A stretch of DNA of 35,441 bases, taken from the NCBI RefSeq assembly GCF_001423495.1, contig NZ_LMOG01000016.1, forward strand, positions 44 through 35,484, written 5' to 3'. How positions within the stretch are numbered: position 1 is the first letter of the stretch; every line of letters starts with the position of its first letter. The stretch is from Xanthomonas sp. Leaf131 (lineage in GTDB: Bacteria; Pseudomonadota; Gammaproteobacteria; Xanthomonadales; Xanthomonadaceae). Shown here one piece after another: positions 6,031-14,348 of the stretch. The position numbers and the translations under genes are program-made. The notes under the pieces were generated by a model. The model worked only from the letters and a program-made list of their open reading frames with translations. It had not been told where the DNA came from and did not search any database.

Positions 6031-9000
6031 ATGATTGATGACGACGCTTCCCATGACGCCACGGCCGGTGGCACTGCCGACGATGCTGTCACGCATCCGC
6101 CGGTGTTCATCCTTGGCGTCGCGGCCACCGGGCTGGATGCGGTGCAACTGGTCGAGGTGATCGAGGCGATCGCCGGGCCGCCCAATCTGTCGGTCATGCT
6201 GCTGCTGGGCGATCGCCACCTGCTGGATGAGACGCGGCTGCGCGCGTTGCTCGGCGCGCGGTCCGAGGCATTGGTGGTACCCGAAGACGGCGATCGCTTG
6301 CAACCCGAGCGCTTCTATCTGCCGCCCAGCGGCACCTTGGTGACACTGGAAGAAGGCCGCATGCGTCTGCGCGGGCTGGATGGTCAGCGCGAGCTTGGCC
6401 TGATCGACAGCTTCTTCGTCTCCATGGCGCACGATCAGGATGGCAACGTGATCGGCGTGATCAGCGGCCGCTTCGATGGCGACGGCACGCTTGGCGCCGC
6501 CGCGATCAAGGAATGCGGTGGGCTGACGCTGACGTTGGACGCGCCATCCCTGCATGCACCGGATCTGCCCGGCGCCAGCAGCCCGGCCACAATCACCGAC
6601 GAGATCCTGCCGCTGTCGCGTGTGGCGTCGCGCATCGCGGCGCATATGCAGCGGCAAGATCGCCTGGGACATCTGGTACCGGCCGGCGTACGCAGCGCCT
6701 TCGAGAACGACCAGCTCAGCCAGGTCACCAGCATCCTGCGCAACACCACCGGGCACGACTTCCATGGTTACAAGCGCGCCACCTTCCTGCGTCGCGTGCA
6801 ACGGCGCATGCAGCTGGTGCAGGCGGACACGCTGGAGCAGTATCTGGAGGTGTTGCGCAATCGCTTTGACGAACCGGTGCTGCTGTTCAACGACCTGTTG
6901 ATCGGCGTGACCCAGTTCTTTCGCGATCGCCGCGAATTCGAGTTTCTGGAGCAGCAGGTGATCCCGCGGTTGTTCCAGGGCAAGCACTCCGGCGATCCAC
7001 TGCGGGTGTGGGTGCTGGGCTGCTCCACCGGCGAAGAGGCGTATTCGCTGGCGATGCTGCTGCGCGAGCACGCCGAAACGCTGGACGCCGCACCACGCAT
7101 CCAGATCTTCGCCAGCGATATCGATGGACGTGCGCTGGCTACCGCGCGGGTGGGACGTTATGCAGCGAGCATCGCCGCCGACGTCACGCCGGAGCGTTTG
7201 TGGCGCTGGTTCGTCAAGGAGGGCGATACCTATGTGGTGAGCAAGGAGTTGCGCGAGCTGTGCGTGTTCGCCCAGCACAGCATCGTCAAGGATCCGCCGT
7301 TCTCACGCCTGGATCTGGTGTCGTGCCGCAATCTGCTGATCTACCTGGATGCCGAACTGCAGAACCGGGTGATCCCGATCTTCCACTTCGCACTCAAGTC
7401 GGGCGGTTATCTGTTCCTGGGCAATGCCGAAAACGTCTCGCGGCACGCCAGGTTGTTCGCACCGGTAGAGCGCAGTTTCCGCGTGTTCCAGAAGATCGAC
7501 GCCGACAGCCGCGTGCATGCGACGTTTCCGTCTTTGCCGCATCCGGCGACGGATCGGGCGATGGCATCGTCACAGCAGCGCCATGCCAGCAATGCGCTGG
7601 TGCGCGCCGGCGAGCGGATTGCCGATCGTTATGCACCGGCCTATGCGGTGCTGGACGAGCACTTCGATGTGTTGCATTTTTCGTCGCAGGCCGGACGCTT
7701 CATCCGTCCAGGCGGTGGGGCGCCCAGCCTGAATCTGCTCAACCTGGTCCACCGCGATCTGCGCCTGGACCTGCGCAGCGCGCTCAGCCGTGCCGAGGCA
7801 GACATGGCGCCGGTACAGGTCAAAGGCATTCAGGTGCAGGAAGATGCCACGACCTGGGCGGTGGATCTGTTCGTGGAGTGCACCACCGATTCGGAGGTTC
7901 CGCGCGGCTATGTGGTGCTGTTCCAGGAAGTGGAAGCGCGTGAACTCGGCGTGCAGGTGGCACCGCGCGAAGTGGCCTCCGACAACGGACAGGTGCAAGC
8001 GCTGGAAAACGAGCTGCGCATCACCCGTGAGCGGCTGCAGTCGATGATCGAAGAACTGGAGAGCACCAACGAGGAGCTCAAGTCCTCCAACGAGGAATAC
8101 CAGTCGCTCAACGAAGAGCTGCAAAGCGCCAACGAGGAGCTGGAAACCTCCAAGGAAGAACTGCAGTCGGTCAATGAGGAGGTCACCACCGTCAATGGCG
8201 AACTGGCGCATCGTGTGCAGGAGCTTGCGCGCGCCAACAGCGATCTGAAGAACCTGCTGGAGAGCACGCAGATCGCCACGGTGTTCCTGGACAACGAGCT
8301 GCGTGTCACCAACTTCACGCCGGCGGCCACCGATATCCTGCCATTGGTGGAAAGCGATCTGCACCGACCGATCAGCCACATCAAGCTGCATGTCGGCTAC
8401 GACGAGTTGCAGGACGATGTGCGGCGGGTGATCCGCACTCTGGCGGTACTCGATCGCGAGGTGGAAAACCCCATCACGCATGCGCGCTACATGGTGCGCG
8501 TGCTGCCGTATCGCACGGTGGACAATTTCATCGGTGGCGCCGTACTGACCTTCATGGACGTCACTCCGCTGACGCGTGCCGAGCGCGCGTTGCGCAGCAG
8601 CGAACAGCGCTTGCGCACTCTGGTGGAAGGCATTCCGCAGCTGGTCTGGCGCTCGCTCGATGGCGGGCGCCGCACCTGGTCCAGCCCGCAATGGTCCGGC
8701 TACACCGGGCAGAGCGTTGAGGACGGCCTGGAACTGGGCTGGTTGCAGGCGGTGCACCCGGACGACCGCGCGTTGACGATGAACGCCTGGCGCGACAGTG
8801 CGCGCAGCGGCGGGCTGGATGTGGAACACCGTCTGTTCAATGCGGCCGAGCGCGGCTATCGCTGGTTTCAGACCCGCAGCGCGCCGGTGCACGACGAGCG
8901 TGGCCAGGTGCTGGAATGGCTGGGTACTTCGACCGAATCGGACAACCTGCGGCGCATGCAGGAAGAGCAAGGCCTGCTGGTGGCAGAGTTGCAGCACCGC

Positions 9001-9570
9001 ACCCGCAACCTGATCACCGTGGTGCAATCGGTGGCCAAGCAGACCGTGCAGTCCAGCAAGAGCATGCCCGAGTTCGCCGGCAAGTTCGATCAACGGTTGT
9101 CGGCGTTGTCGCGCGTGCAGGGATTGTTGTCGCAGTCGGACTATGTGCCGACCACCATCGGTGCGCTGCTGCGCATGGAACTGGATGCGCTGGGTGCCGA
9201 ACCCGATCAGCAACGCATCGTGGTCGAAGGCCCGGACGTGGCGCTGCGTAAATCCACCGTACAGACGCTGGCGCTGGCCTTGCACGAGCTGGCCACCAAT
9301 GCGCTCAAACATGGCGCGCTGGCGGTGGAGACGGGCACCTTGTCGATCCGCTGGGAGGTGGTGTCCGGCGACGATGCAGCAGCGCAGTTGGTGTTGTCGT
9401 GGGTCGAGGAAGGTGCCAATCGTCAGCTGCGTGGCGATCGCGACGCCGCCGGCGGCTTCGGGCGTCGCCTGATCGAGGAGGCCTTGCCCTACAGCCATGG
9501 TGCGCAGACGCGTTACGAGCTGGGCGATACACGCCTGGAGTGCGAGATTCAATTGCCGTTGCACGGTTGA
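6031..9570 (+). CDS. CheB-like/CheR/PAS/HWE hybrid histidine kinase
   Basis: This 1179-residue protein combines chemotaxis-type modification domains with a kinase. Residues about 20-180 form a CheB-like domain in which the catalytic-serine motif is GVAATG instead of GASTGG, and the usual QH motif is LG. Residues about 200-480 form a CheR-like methyltransferase with TQFFRDRREFEF, the SAM-binding GCSTGEEAYSL (330-340) and CRNLLIYLD. A strongly predicted coiled coil (about 658-740) contains repeated STNEELKSSNEE-type units. Two PAS domains follow (about 742-860 and 861-975), the second with PQWSGYTG and HPDDR. The HWE kinase core has phosphoacceptor H989 in LQHRTRNL, HELATNALKHG and WVEEG. No membrane segment is visible, so it should be cytosolic. 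It diverges from the receiver gene across about 210 bp, and that receiver is its likely target. The ATG at 6031 lacks a clear Shine-Dalgarno site. Confidence 0.92.
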   Translation: MIDDDASHDATAGGTADDAVTHPPVFILGVAATGLDAVQLVEVIEAIAGPPNLSVMLLLGDRHLLDETRLRALLGARSEALVVPEDGDRLQPERFYLPPSGTLVTLEEGRMRLRGLDGQRELGLIDSFFVSMAHDQDGNVIGVISGRFDGDGTLGAAAIKECGGLTLTLDAPSLHAPDLPGASSPATITDEILPLSRVASRIAAHMQRQDRLGHLVPAGVRSAFENDQLSQVTSILRNTTGHDFHGYKRATFLRRVQRRMQLVQADTLEQYLEVLRNRFDEPVLLFNDLLIGVTQFFRDRREFEFLEQQVIPRLFQGKHSGDPLRVWVLGCSTGEEAYSLAMLLREHAETLDAAPRIQIFASDIDGRALATARVGRYAASIAADVTPERLWRWFVKEGDTYVVSKELRELCVFAQHSIVKDPPFSRLDLVSCRNLLIYLDAELQNRVIPIFHFALKSGGYLFLGNAENVSRHARLFAPVERSFRVFQKIDADSRVHATFPSLPHPATDRAMASSQQRHASNALVRAGERIADRYAPAYAVLDEHFDVLHFSSQAGRFIRPGGGAPSLNLLNLVHRDLRLDLRSALSRAEADMAPVQVKGIQVQEDATTWAVDLFVECTTDSEVPRGYVVLFQEVEARELGVQVAPREVASDNGQVQALENELRITRERLQSMIEELESTNEELKSSNEEYQSLNEELQSANEELETSKEELQSVNEEVTTVNGELAHRVQELARANSDLKNLLESTQIATVFLDNELRVTNFTPAATDILPLVESDLHRPISHIKLHVGYDELQDDVRRVIRTLAVLDREVENPITHARYMVRVLPYRTVDNFIGGAVLTFMDVTPLTRAERALRSSEQRLRTLVEGIPQLVWRSLDGGRRTWSSPQWSGYTGQSVEDGLELGWLQAVHPDDRALTMNAWRDSARSGGLDVEHRLFNAAERGYRWFQTRSAPVHDERGQVLEWLGTSTESDNLRRMQEEQGLLVAELQHRTRNLITVVQSVAKQTVQSSKSMPEFAGKFDQRLSALSRVQGLLSQSDYVPTTIGALLRMELDALGAEPDQQRIVVEGPDVALRKSTVQTLALALHELATNALKHGALAVETGTLSIRWEVVSGDDAAAQLVLSWVEEGANRQLRGDRDAAGGFGRRLIEEALPYSHGAQTRYELGDTRLECEIQLPLHG

Positions 9571-9600
9571 GCGGGGAAAGAGCGCCAGCCGCTTTACATC

Positions 9601-9630
9601 AAAAAGCCCGGGCTGCGAACGAACCGGGCT
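9601..9630 (-). terminator. Intrinsic terminator for minus-strand transcription
   Basis: Read on the minus strand, a 7-bp stem AGCCCGG/CCGGGCT with a 12-base loop is followed by TTTTT (plus-strand A-run 9601-9605). It would stop transcripts coming from the DUF892 gene about 220 bp downstream of that gene's stop and just before they run antisense into the kinase gene. The intervening 9631-9852 has frames on both strands (for example an ATG at 9632, plus, Pro/Arg-rich), none of which I can support. Confidence 0.72.
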
Positions 9631-9852
9631 GATGACTACCAAGACCGCAGCTGCAGATCAGCACGGACATCCGCCTGTTGTCGAGCCTGCACCCGGGCCG
9701 GCACCGAGTCCCGCTCCGGTGACGCGGTCCAGGTCCGGATTGGAGCGCGGGCGCACACGCGCGAAGCGGGCAGAAACGCCGGGTCCGCTCTCGTGGAAGG
9801 ACCGCAACGGTGCAGACGGACGCAGCGCGGCACGGCCGCACTGCGTCGTGTA

Positions 9853-10359
9853 TCAGGCTGCTTTGCTGGCCTTGGATGCCTTTTCATTGCCGCCTTGCTC
9901 GGCGAGCAGGGTCAGCTTTTCGTCGGTGGCTTTTTCTTCCTGCAACGTGGCGAGCAGCAACTTGACCGCATCGGTGTAACCAAGCTGCTTGGCGATCGCG
10001 GCGATGGTGCCGTAGGACGCGATCTCGTAATGCTCCACCTTCTGCGCGCCACCGATCAGCGCTGCATCGCGCACCGGGCCTGCTTCGATCTCGTCGATCA
10101 CCTCGCGGCTTTCTTCGACCAGGCCTTCCATCGCGGCACACTTGATGCGCTTGAGCTTGATGTTGAGCAAGTCGACGATCTGATCGATCCGCTCTACCTG
10201 GCCCTGGGTTTCTTCCAGATGCAACTTAAACGCTTCGGCCAGCTTGGGCTCGGTCGCGGCGCGTACCATCCGCGGCAGCGCTTTGGTCAGCTGCTTTTCT
10301 GCGCTGTAAATGTCCGACAGCTCGTGGACGAACAACTCTTCAATTGTTTTGATCGACAT
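9853..10359 (-). CDS. Ferritin-like DUF892 protein (YciE/YciF family)
   Basis: This 168-residue, mostly helical protein begins with the family's hallmark SIKTIEELFVHELSDIYSAEKQLTKALPRM. Other conserved acidic and His positions are HLEETQGQVERID, VIDEIEAGPVRDAALIGGAQKVEHYEIASYGT and the C-terminal LLATLQEEKATDEKL, which together form the four-helix ferritin-like fold that can hold a di-metal site. A Lys/Ala-rich tail (GGNEKASKASKAA) ends the protein. The ATG at 10359 has AAGGAA upstream on the minus strand. YciE/YciF proteins are associated with osmotic and general stress, but their molecular activity is not settled. It is separated from the neighbouring oxidase gene by about 350 bp and is probably monocistronic. 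Confidence 0.92.
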   Translation of the reverse strand: MSIKTIEELFVHELSDIYSAEKQLTKALPRMVRAATEPKLAEAFKLHLEETQGQVERIDQIVDLLNIKLKRIKCAAMEGLVEESREVIDEIEAGPVRDAALIGGAQKVEHYEIASYGTIAAIAKQLGYTDAVKLLLATLQEEKATDEKLTLLAEQGGNEKASKASKAA

Positions 10360-10708
10360 GGGTCATTCCTTTCGGGACAGATAGGGGGACAAAACCTTGC
10401 ACTCACCGCGCGTCGGTGATGCCTTGCGATTGCTTGCGGTCCAGTTGCCTCATCGCATCGGCCGTGCAGCCAGGCATGACGCAATGCCTGGCTGCAACGT
10501 CGCCATCGCGAACGGATGGCAAGCTGTCTCGCGTGGTCGCACGTTAGGCGCAGGCGTGTTAGCTGAAGCGATGGATGCGGTGATCCCGGTGCGATGGCGA
10601 TCTGTGCCGTAGTGCGTTGGGACGGCCGGTCAGCAGCGATCCCGTACCGGCCCGCGCATTGCAGGCCTCACCCAGCGAGGCGTGATTTTCGATGGCTCGC
10701 GGAACAGC
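10360..10708. other. About 350 bp without a gene
   Basis: Only short unsupported frames are present. The stretch should hold the promoter of the DUF892 gene near 10360-10450 and the 3' end of the oxidase transcript. I see no strong hairpin with a T-run. Confidence 0.5.
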
Positions 10709-11923
10709 TCAGGCCGAGGGAAACAGACGCGCCAATTCGCGCACTGCCGCTGCCGATGCGGCGCGATCCGGCGCGGCATCGGCGTTGTTGAAATCGTTCG
10801 CGCCTTGCGCTTGCACCAGCAAGCCATCGCGGCGTGGCACCACATTGAGGTTGTGGCCGCGCCAGACCAGCCCGTAGGTCACTTCCGGTTGCGGGATCAA
10901 ACGCGCGGTCTGGCCACGCACAGGGATGACGCTGTCATCGCCAAGCAAGGCACGCGCACCGTAGCCGGTGGCATTGACGACAATCTTTTCGCGTAACTGC
11001 CCGAACTGTCGCGGATGCTCGAAGCTGCGCGTGTACAGCTCGCCACCGGCCCGCAGAAAATCGTCCATCAATAGCCGCGCATAGGCGCTGAGGTTGAACG
11101 TCAGCTGGCTGTAGCGGCGCACGAACGGCACTGGAAACGGATGACTGCCGGCCGCGACCGGCTGCGAGCGCGGGCCGAGATCATGGATCAACTCGCGCTC
11201 CAGCGGCGGGTAATCCGGCTCGTGCGCTTCTGCCGATGCAACCGGTTGGTCGAACGGCACATCCGACAAGGCGTAGCCATCGCGCCATTCGATCGGCTCG
11301 CCCGGTAGGCCGAGCAGGGTTTGGTAGCGGCGAAACGAGATGCGCGCCATCTCTTCCCAGCGCGTCTTGAAATCGGCCGTGGCGTACGCGCTGGTGCACA
11401 CGCGCGAGTCCGGCGACCACACGCCGGTGGCGTAGAACGAGCGCACATCCGGCAAGCGCTCGCGCGCATAGATGCGCACGCTCAGGCCCGCGCGTTGCGC
11501 CACCAGGGCGGTGGTCAGGCCGATCGCACCGCAGCCGATCACCGCCAGCTCACGCGCATCCGCGTCGGCCGCACGCACCAGCCGCAGCGCATGCTCGGCC
11601 GCGCCCCACGACAACGACCACCCGCTGCCGCCATGCCCATAGTTGTGCACCACCGTCTTGCGACCGATGCGCTCGGCCTCGATCCGCGGCCCCTGCGCAC
11701 GGAACGGCCGCGTGCAGCCGTTGATCGCGATGATGCGATCGACCGAGGCCTGGATCGGCGCCAGTGGCAGCGGGGTGGCGAACTGGTTCGGCAAGGCGCC
11801 AGGCGGCGCAGCCGGCAGCGGCGAGGAAGGCGCAGCGAGGGTGTTGCTGGTTGCAGCCCAGCTACCGGTGGAAGCGGCCGCAAGCGCAAGGCCGGCACTC
11901 TGCAAAAAATGACGACGCTGCAT
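10709..11923 (-). CDS. Tat-exported FAD-dependent oxidoreductase, D-amino acid oxidase family with permuted motif order
   Basis: This 404-residue protein has a twin-arginine signal (RRHFLQSAGLALAAAS) and so is probably exported folded with FAD. It would oxidatively deaminate D-amino acids or a related amine. The FAD-binding motif VIGCGAIGLTTAL (about 128-140) is followed by the usual DAAO order: YATGVWSPDSR, IVVNATGYGARALLGDD, VIPVRGQTARLI and QGANDFNNADAAP. However, the segment CTRPFRAQGPRIEAE (70-84) and the signature HNYGHGGSGWSLSWG (93-107) lie before the FAD motif. In canonical DAAOs the matching GFRPVRPQ and HNYGHGGYGLT segments are C-terminal. This protein stops at RLFPSA, about where those segments would normally follow. 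R75 would correspond to the substrate-carboxylate-binding Arg. It diverges from the LytS-type kinase gene. Confidence 0.85.
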   Translation of the reverse strand: MQRRHFLQSAGLALAAASTGSWAATSNTLAAPSSPLPAAPPGALPNQFATPLPLAPIQASVDRIIAINGCTRPFRAQGPRIEAERIGRKTVVHNYGHGGSGWSLSWGAAEHALRLVRAADADARELAVIGCGAIGLTTALVAQRAGLSVRIYARERLPDVRSFYATGVWSPDSRVCTSAYATADFKTRWEEMARISFRRYQTLLGLPGEPIEWRDGYALSDVPFDQPVASAEAHEPDYPPLERELIHDLGPRSQPVAAGSHPFPVPFVRRYSQLTFNLSAYARLLMDDFLRAGGELYTRSFEHPRQFGQLREKIVVNATGYGARALLGDDSVIPVRGQTARLIPQPEVTYGLVWRGHNLNVVPRRDGLLVQAQGANDFNNADAAPDRAASAAAVRELARLFPSA

Positions 11924-12207
11924 GCGACTCCTGACGTGTGTAGTGAATAACGAGGACAGAGAATGACCGCGTGTCCTGCGCAGGGAAGCAATACGCGCAA
12001 CGCGACATCAGCGCACGCCATGCCACTTCCTTGCGCGACGGTCGTCATCTTAAAGACGCTTGGCCTACTACCGCAGACCCGAGCATACCGCGCACCGACA
12101 CGCCTGCCACCGCCGGGCAGGCCCGCTTTCGCACCGCGATCCAGGCAATTGGGGCGCCGCTGGCGGCCATTCGTCGCTCGGGGCTTTCGGCTGCGCGCTT
12201 GCCGGCT

Positions 12208-13539
12208 ATGCTCGCCCCGTCCCACCCCAACGAGTCGCCCTCCGTGTCTGCCAGCGTCTTTCTGATCGTGCGTATCGTGTTTGCCTGGGCTGCCGCGTTG
12301 GTGGTGGCCGGGATCATGTGGGCGCAGCTGTTCGGCTCCACCGGCTCGTTGTTCGGGCTGATCTGCATCGTGCTGCTGACACTGGCCTTGATGAGCTCGA
12401 TCACGCATGTGCGGCGGGTGCGGCTGATCGCCGGTCGCCTGGATCACGACACCTTGTCGACCCGCCAGCGACGCCAGATCGAAGTGCCGCTGGATGTGCA
12501 GGCCAGCTTTGCGGTGGTCGAAGAAGCGGTGCGCGCATTGCCGCGCGTGCAGGACGTCGAATGCGCACCGGGCAGCCTGCTGATTCGCGCCAAGGTGCGT
12601 CGTATCGATGCCTACGAAGGGCGTCGGCCTTCGCGCTGGAACCTGTTCGCGCGCTTTGCGATCGAACGCAATCAGGTGTTGGTGACCATTACGCCAGGGC
12701 AGGGCACCAGCAGCGTCACGCTGTTGTGCGAGCCCGATGCCGGCGCCTGGGTGGATCTGTTCGCGGTGGACGAAGGCAGCAATTTTGAAAACGCCGAGGC
12801 GATCAATCGTGCGGTGGTGCGCCGGGTTGGCGAGCAGCGCCGCGACGAACAGGCCGCAGCCGAGCAATCGGTGATGGAGAAGGAACTGGCCGTGGCACGG
12901 CTGAATCTGCTGCATGCCCAGGTCGAGCCGCACTTTCTCTACAACACGCTGGCCAGCGCGCAGGTGCTGGCCCGCACCGACCCGCCGCGCGCGGACATCA
13001 TGATCGGGCACCTGATCCAGTACCTGCGCAGCTCGCTGCCCAGTGCCGACGGTGCCATCTCCAGCCTGGGCGAAGAACTCGAACGCACCCAGGCCTATCT
13101 GGAAATCCTGCGCATCCGCATGGGCACGCGCCTGGCCTTGCAAGTGGAAGTGCCGTACGAACTGCGTGCGTTGCAACTGCCCTCGATGATGTTGCAGACG
13201 CTGGTGGAGAACGCGATCAAGCATGGCCTGGAACCCAAGCCCGGCGGCGGCACGATCTGGATCCTGGCGCGTCGCGTCGACGACCATGCCACGCTCACCG
13301 TGGCCGACGACGGCCAGGGCTTCAACACGCACAGCCAGGGCACCGGCATCGGCTTGAAGAACCTGCGCGAGCGGCTGCAGCTGATCTACGCCGGCAAGGC
13401 CAGCTTTGCCATCGTCTCCAACTTCCCCAGCGGGGTGGCCGCCACCATCACCTTGCCGCTACCCGCGCATATAGCAGCGTCCACCATGCCGCCGCCGTTG
13501 CCCGCTGCGCAGACCCACGCCACCCAGGTGCAGGCATGA
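12208..13539 (+). CDS. LytS/AlgZ-type sensor histidine kinase
   Basis: This membrane-anchored kinase of about 443 residues is the sensor for the LytTR regulator encoded next. Two hydrophobic helices near the N-terminus (VFLIVRIVFAWAAALVVAG and LFGLICIVLLTLALM) anchor it. A soluble region of about 150 residues with no recognised sensor fold follows. The His_kinase domain has the phosphoacceptor H242 in QVEPHFLYNTL, and the ATPase domain has VENAIKHGLEP, DDGQGF and GIGLKNLRERL. The C-terminal tail is Pro/Ala/Thr-rich. The start is uncertain: ATG 12208 and GTG 12244 both fit, and neither has a strong ribosome site. The 4-bp ATGA overlap with the regulator gene indicates an operon. The signal is unknown. 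Confidence 0.88.
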   Translation: MLAPSHPNESPSVSASVFLIVRIVFAWAAALVVAGIMWAQLFGSTGSLFGLICIVLLTLALMSSITHVRRVRLIAGRLDHDTLSTRQRRQIEVPLDVQASFAVVEEAVRALPRVQDVECAPGSLLIRAKVRRIDAYEGRRPSRWNLFARFAIERNQVLVTITPGQGTSSVTLLCEPDAGAWVDLFAVDEGSNFENAEAINRAVVRRVGEQRRDEQAAAEQSVMEKELAVARLNLLHAQVEPHFLYNTLASAQVLARTDPPRADIMIGHLIQYLRSSLPSADGAISSLGEELERTQAYLEILRIRMGTRLALQVEVPYELRALQLPSMMLQTLVENAIKHGLEPKPGGGTIWILARRVDDHATLTVADDGQGFNTHSQGTGIGLKNLRERLQLIYAGKASFAIVSNFPSGVAATITLPLPAHIAASTMPPPLPAAQTHATQVQA

Positions 13540-14312
13540 GCGCCCTGCGTGCGGTGATCGCCGAAGACGAGGCGTTGCTGCGGCAATCGTTGCTGATGTT
13601 GCTGGCCGAGGTGTGCCCGCAGTTGCAGATCGTGGGCGAGTGCGAAGACGGCGCCAGCGCGCTGGAAACCATCGCCGCCCAGCAGCCCGATGTGGTGTTT
13701 CTGGACATCCGCATGCCCGGCCTGACCGGTATCGAAGTGGCGCGTGCGATGCGCCAGAGCAGCCCGCAGACCCAGGTGGTATTTGTCACCGCCTACGATC
13801 AATACGCCATCGACGCGTTCGAACACGGCGCGGTGGATTACCTGCTCAAGCCGATCGGCCGCGAGCGTCTGCAGGCCACCTGGCAGCGCGTGCAACAGCG
13901 CGCCGCTGCCGGCCAGCCGGACGGCAGCGTATTGGAGGCCCTATTGCAGCGCCTGTCCGCACGCCCGGCTGCGCCCAGCGCGCAACCGCCGCTGGCCTGG
14001 CTCACCGCCAGCAGCGGCCGCGAAACACGCCTGATCGCGCTGGACGATGTGGCGTATTTCCAGGCCGATCAGAAATACACCACGGTAATGACCGCCGCCG
14101 GCGAAGCGATCCTGCGCACGCCGCTGCGCGAACTGCTCGACGTGCTGGACCCGCAGGTGTTCAAGCAGATCCACCGCTCCACCATCGTCAACATGAAGGC
14201 GGTCGCCTCGGTGGTGCGCGACGACACCGGCAAGGGGCGTCTTACACTGCGCGGGCGCAGCGAAATGCTCACCGTCAGCCAGCCATTCATGACCCTGTTC
14301 CGCGGCATGTAA
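13536..14312 (+). CDS. LytTR family response regulator
   Basis: This 258-residue cytosolic transcription factor pairs with the overlapping LytS-type kinase. The receiver domain (about 1-120) has the acidic pair in AEDEALL, phosphoacceptor D57 in VVFLDIRMPGLTG and Lys in YLLKPIG. An Ala/Pro-rich linker joins it to a LytTR DNA-binding domain (about 155-258) with VAYFQADQKYTTV, LRTPLRELLDVL and the typical FKQIHRSTIVNMKAV. LytTR proteins bind direct repeats upstream of their targets. No target can be named from the sequence, but the lipoprotein gene 36 bp downstream is a candidate co-transcribed member. Confidence 0.93.
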   Translation: MSALRAVIAEDEALLRQSLLMLLAEVCPQLQIVGECEDGASALETIAAQQPDVVFLDIRMPGLTGIEVARAMRQSSPQTQVVFVTAYDQYAIDAFEHGAVDYLLKPIGRERLQATWQRVQQRAAAGQPDGSVLEALLQRLSARPAAPSAQPPLAWLTASSGRETRLIALDDVAYFQADQKYTTVMTAAGEAILRTPLRELLDVLDPQVFKQIHRSTIVNMKAVASVVRDDTGKGRLTLRGRSEMLTVSQPFMTLFRGM

Positions 14313-14348
14313 TTCCCCCAATCGCATCGACTGAAAGGATTGCTGTAT

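Noticed and set aside
5848..7278. 476-codon minus-strand frame antisense to the start of the hybrid kinase
   Set aside because: It lacks any recognisable motif, is rich in Gln and His, and covers the divergent promoter region.
7570..9642. 690-codon minus-strand frame antisense to the hybrid kinase
   Set aside because: Its Gln/His/Arg-rich peptide is the usual antisense shadow of a high-GC gene, and the plus frame has clear CheR, PAS and HWE motifs.
9632..9979. Pro/Arg-rich plus-strand frame starting MTTKTAAADQHGHPP
   Set aside because: It runs antisense into the DUF892 gene, has no ribosome site and starts at the edge of a terminator hairpin; a real small gene cannot be excluded but is unsupported.
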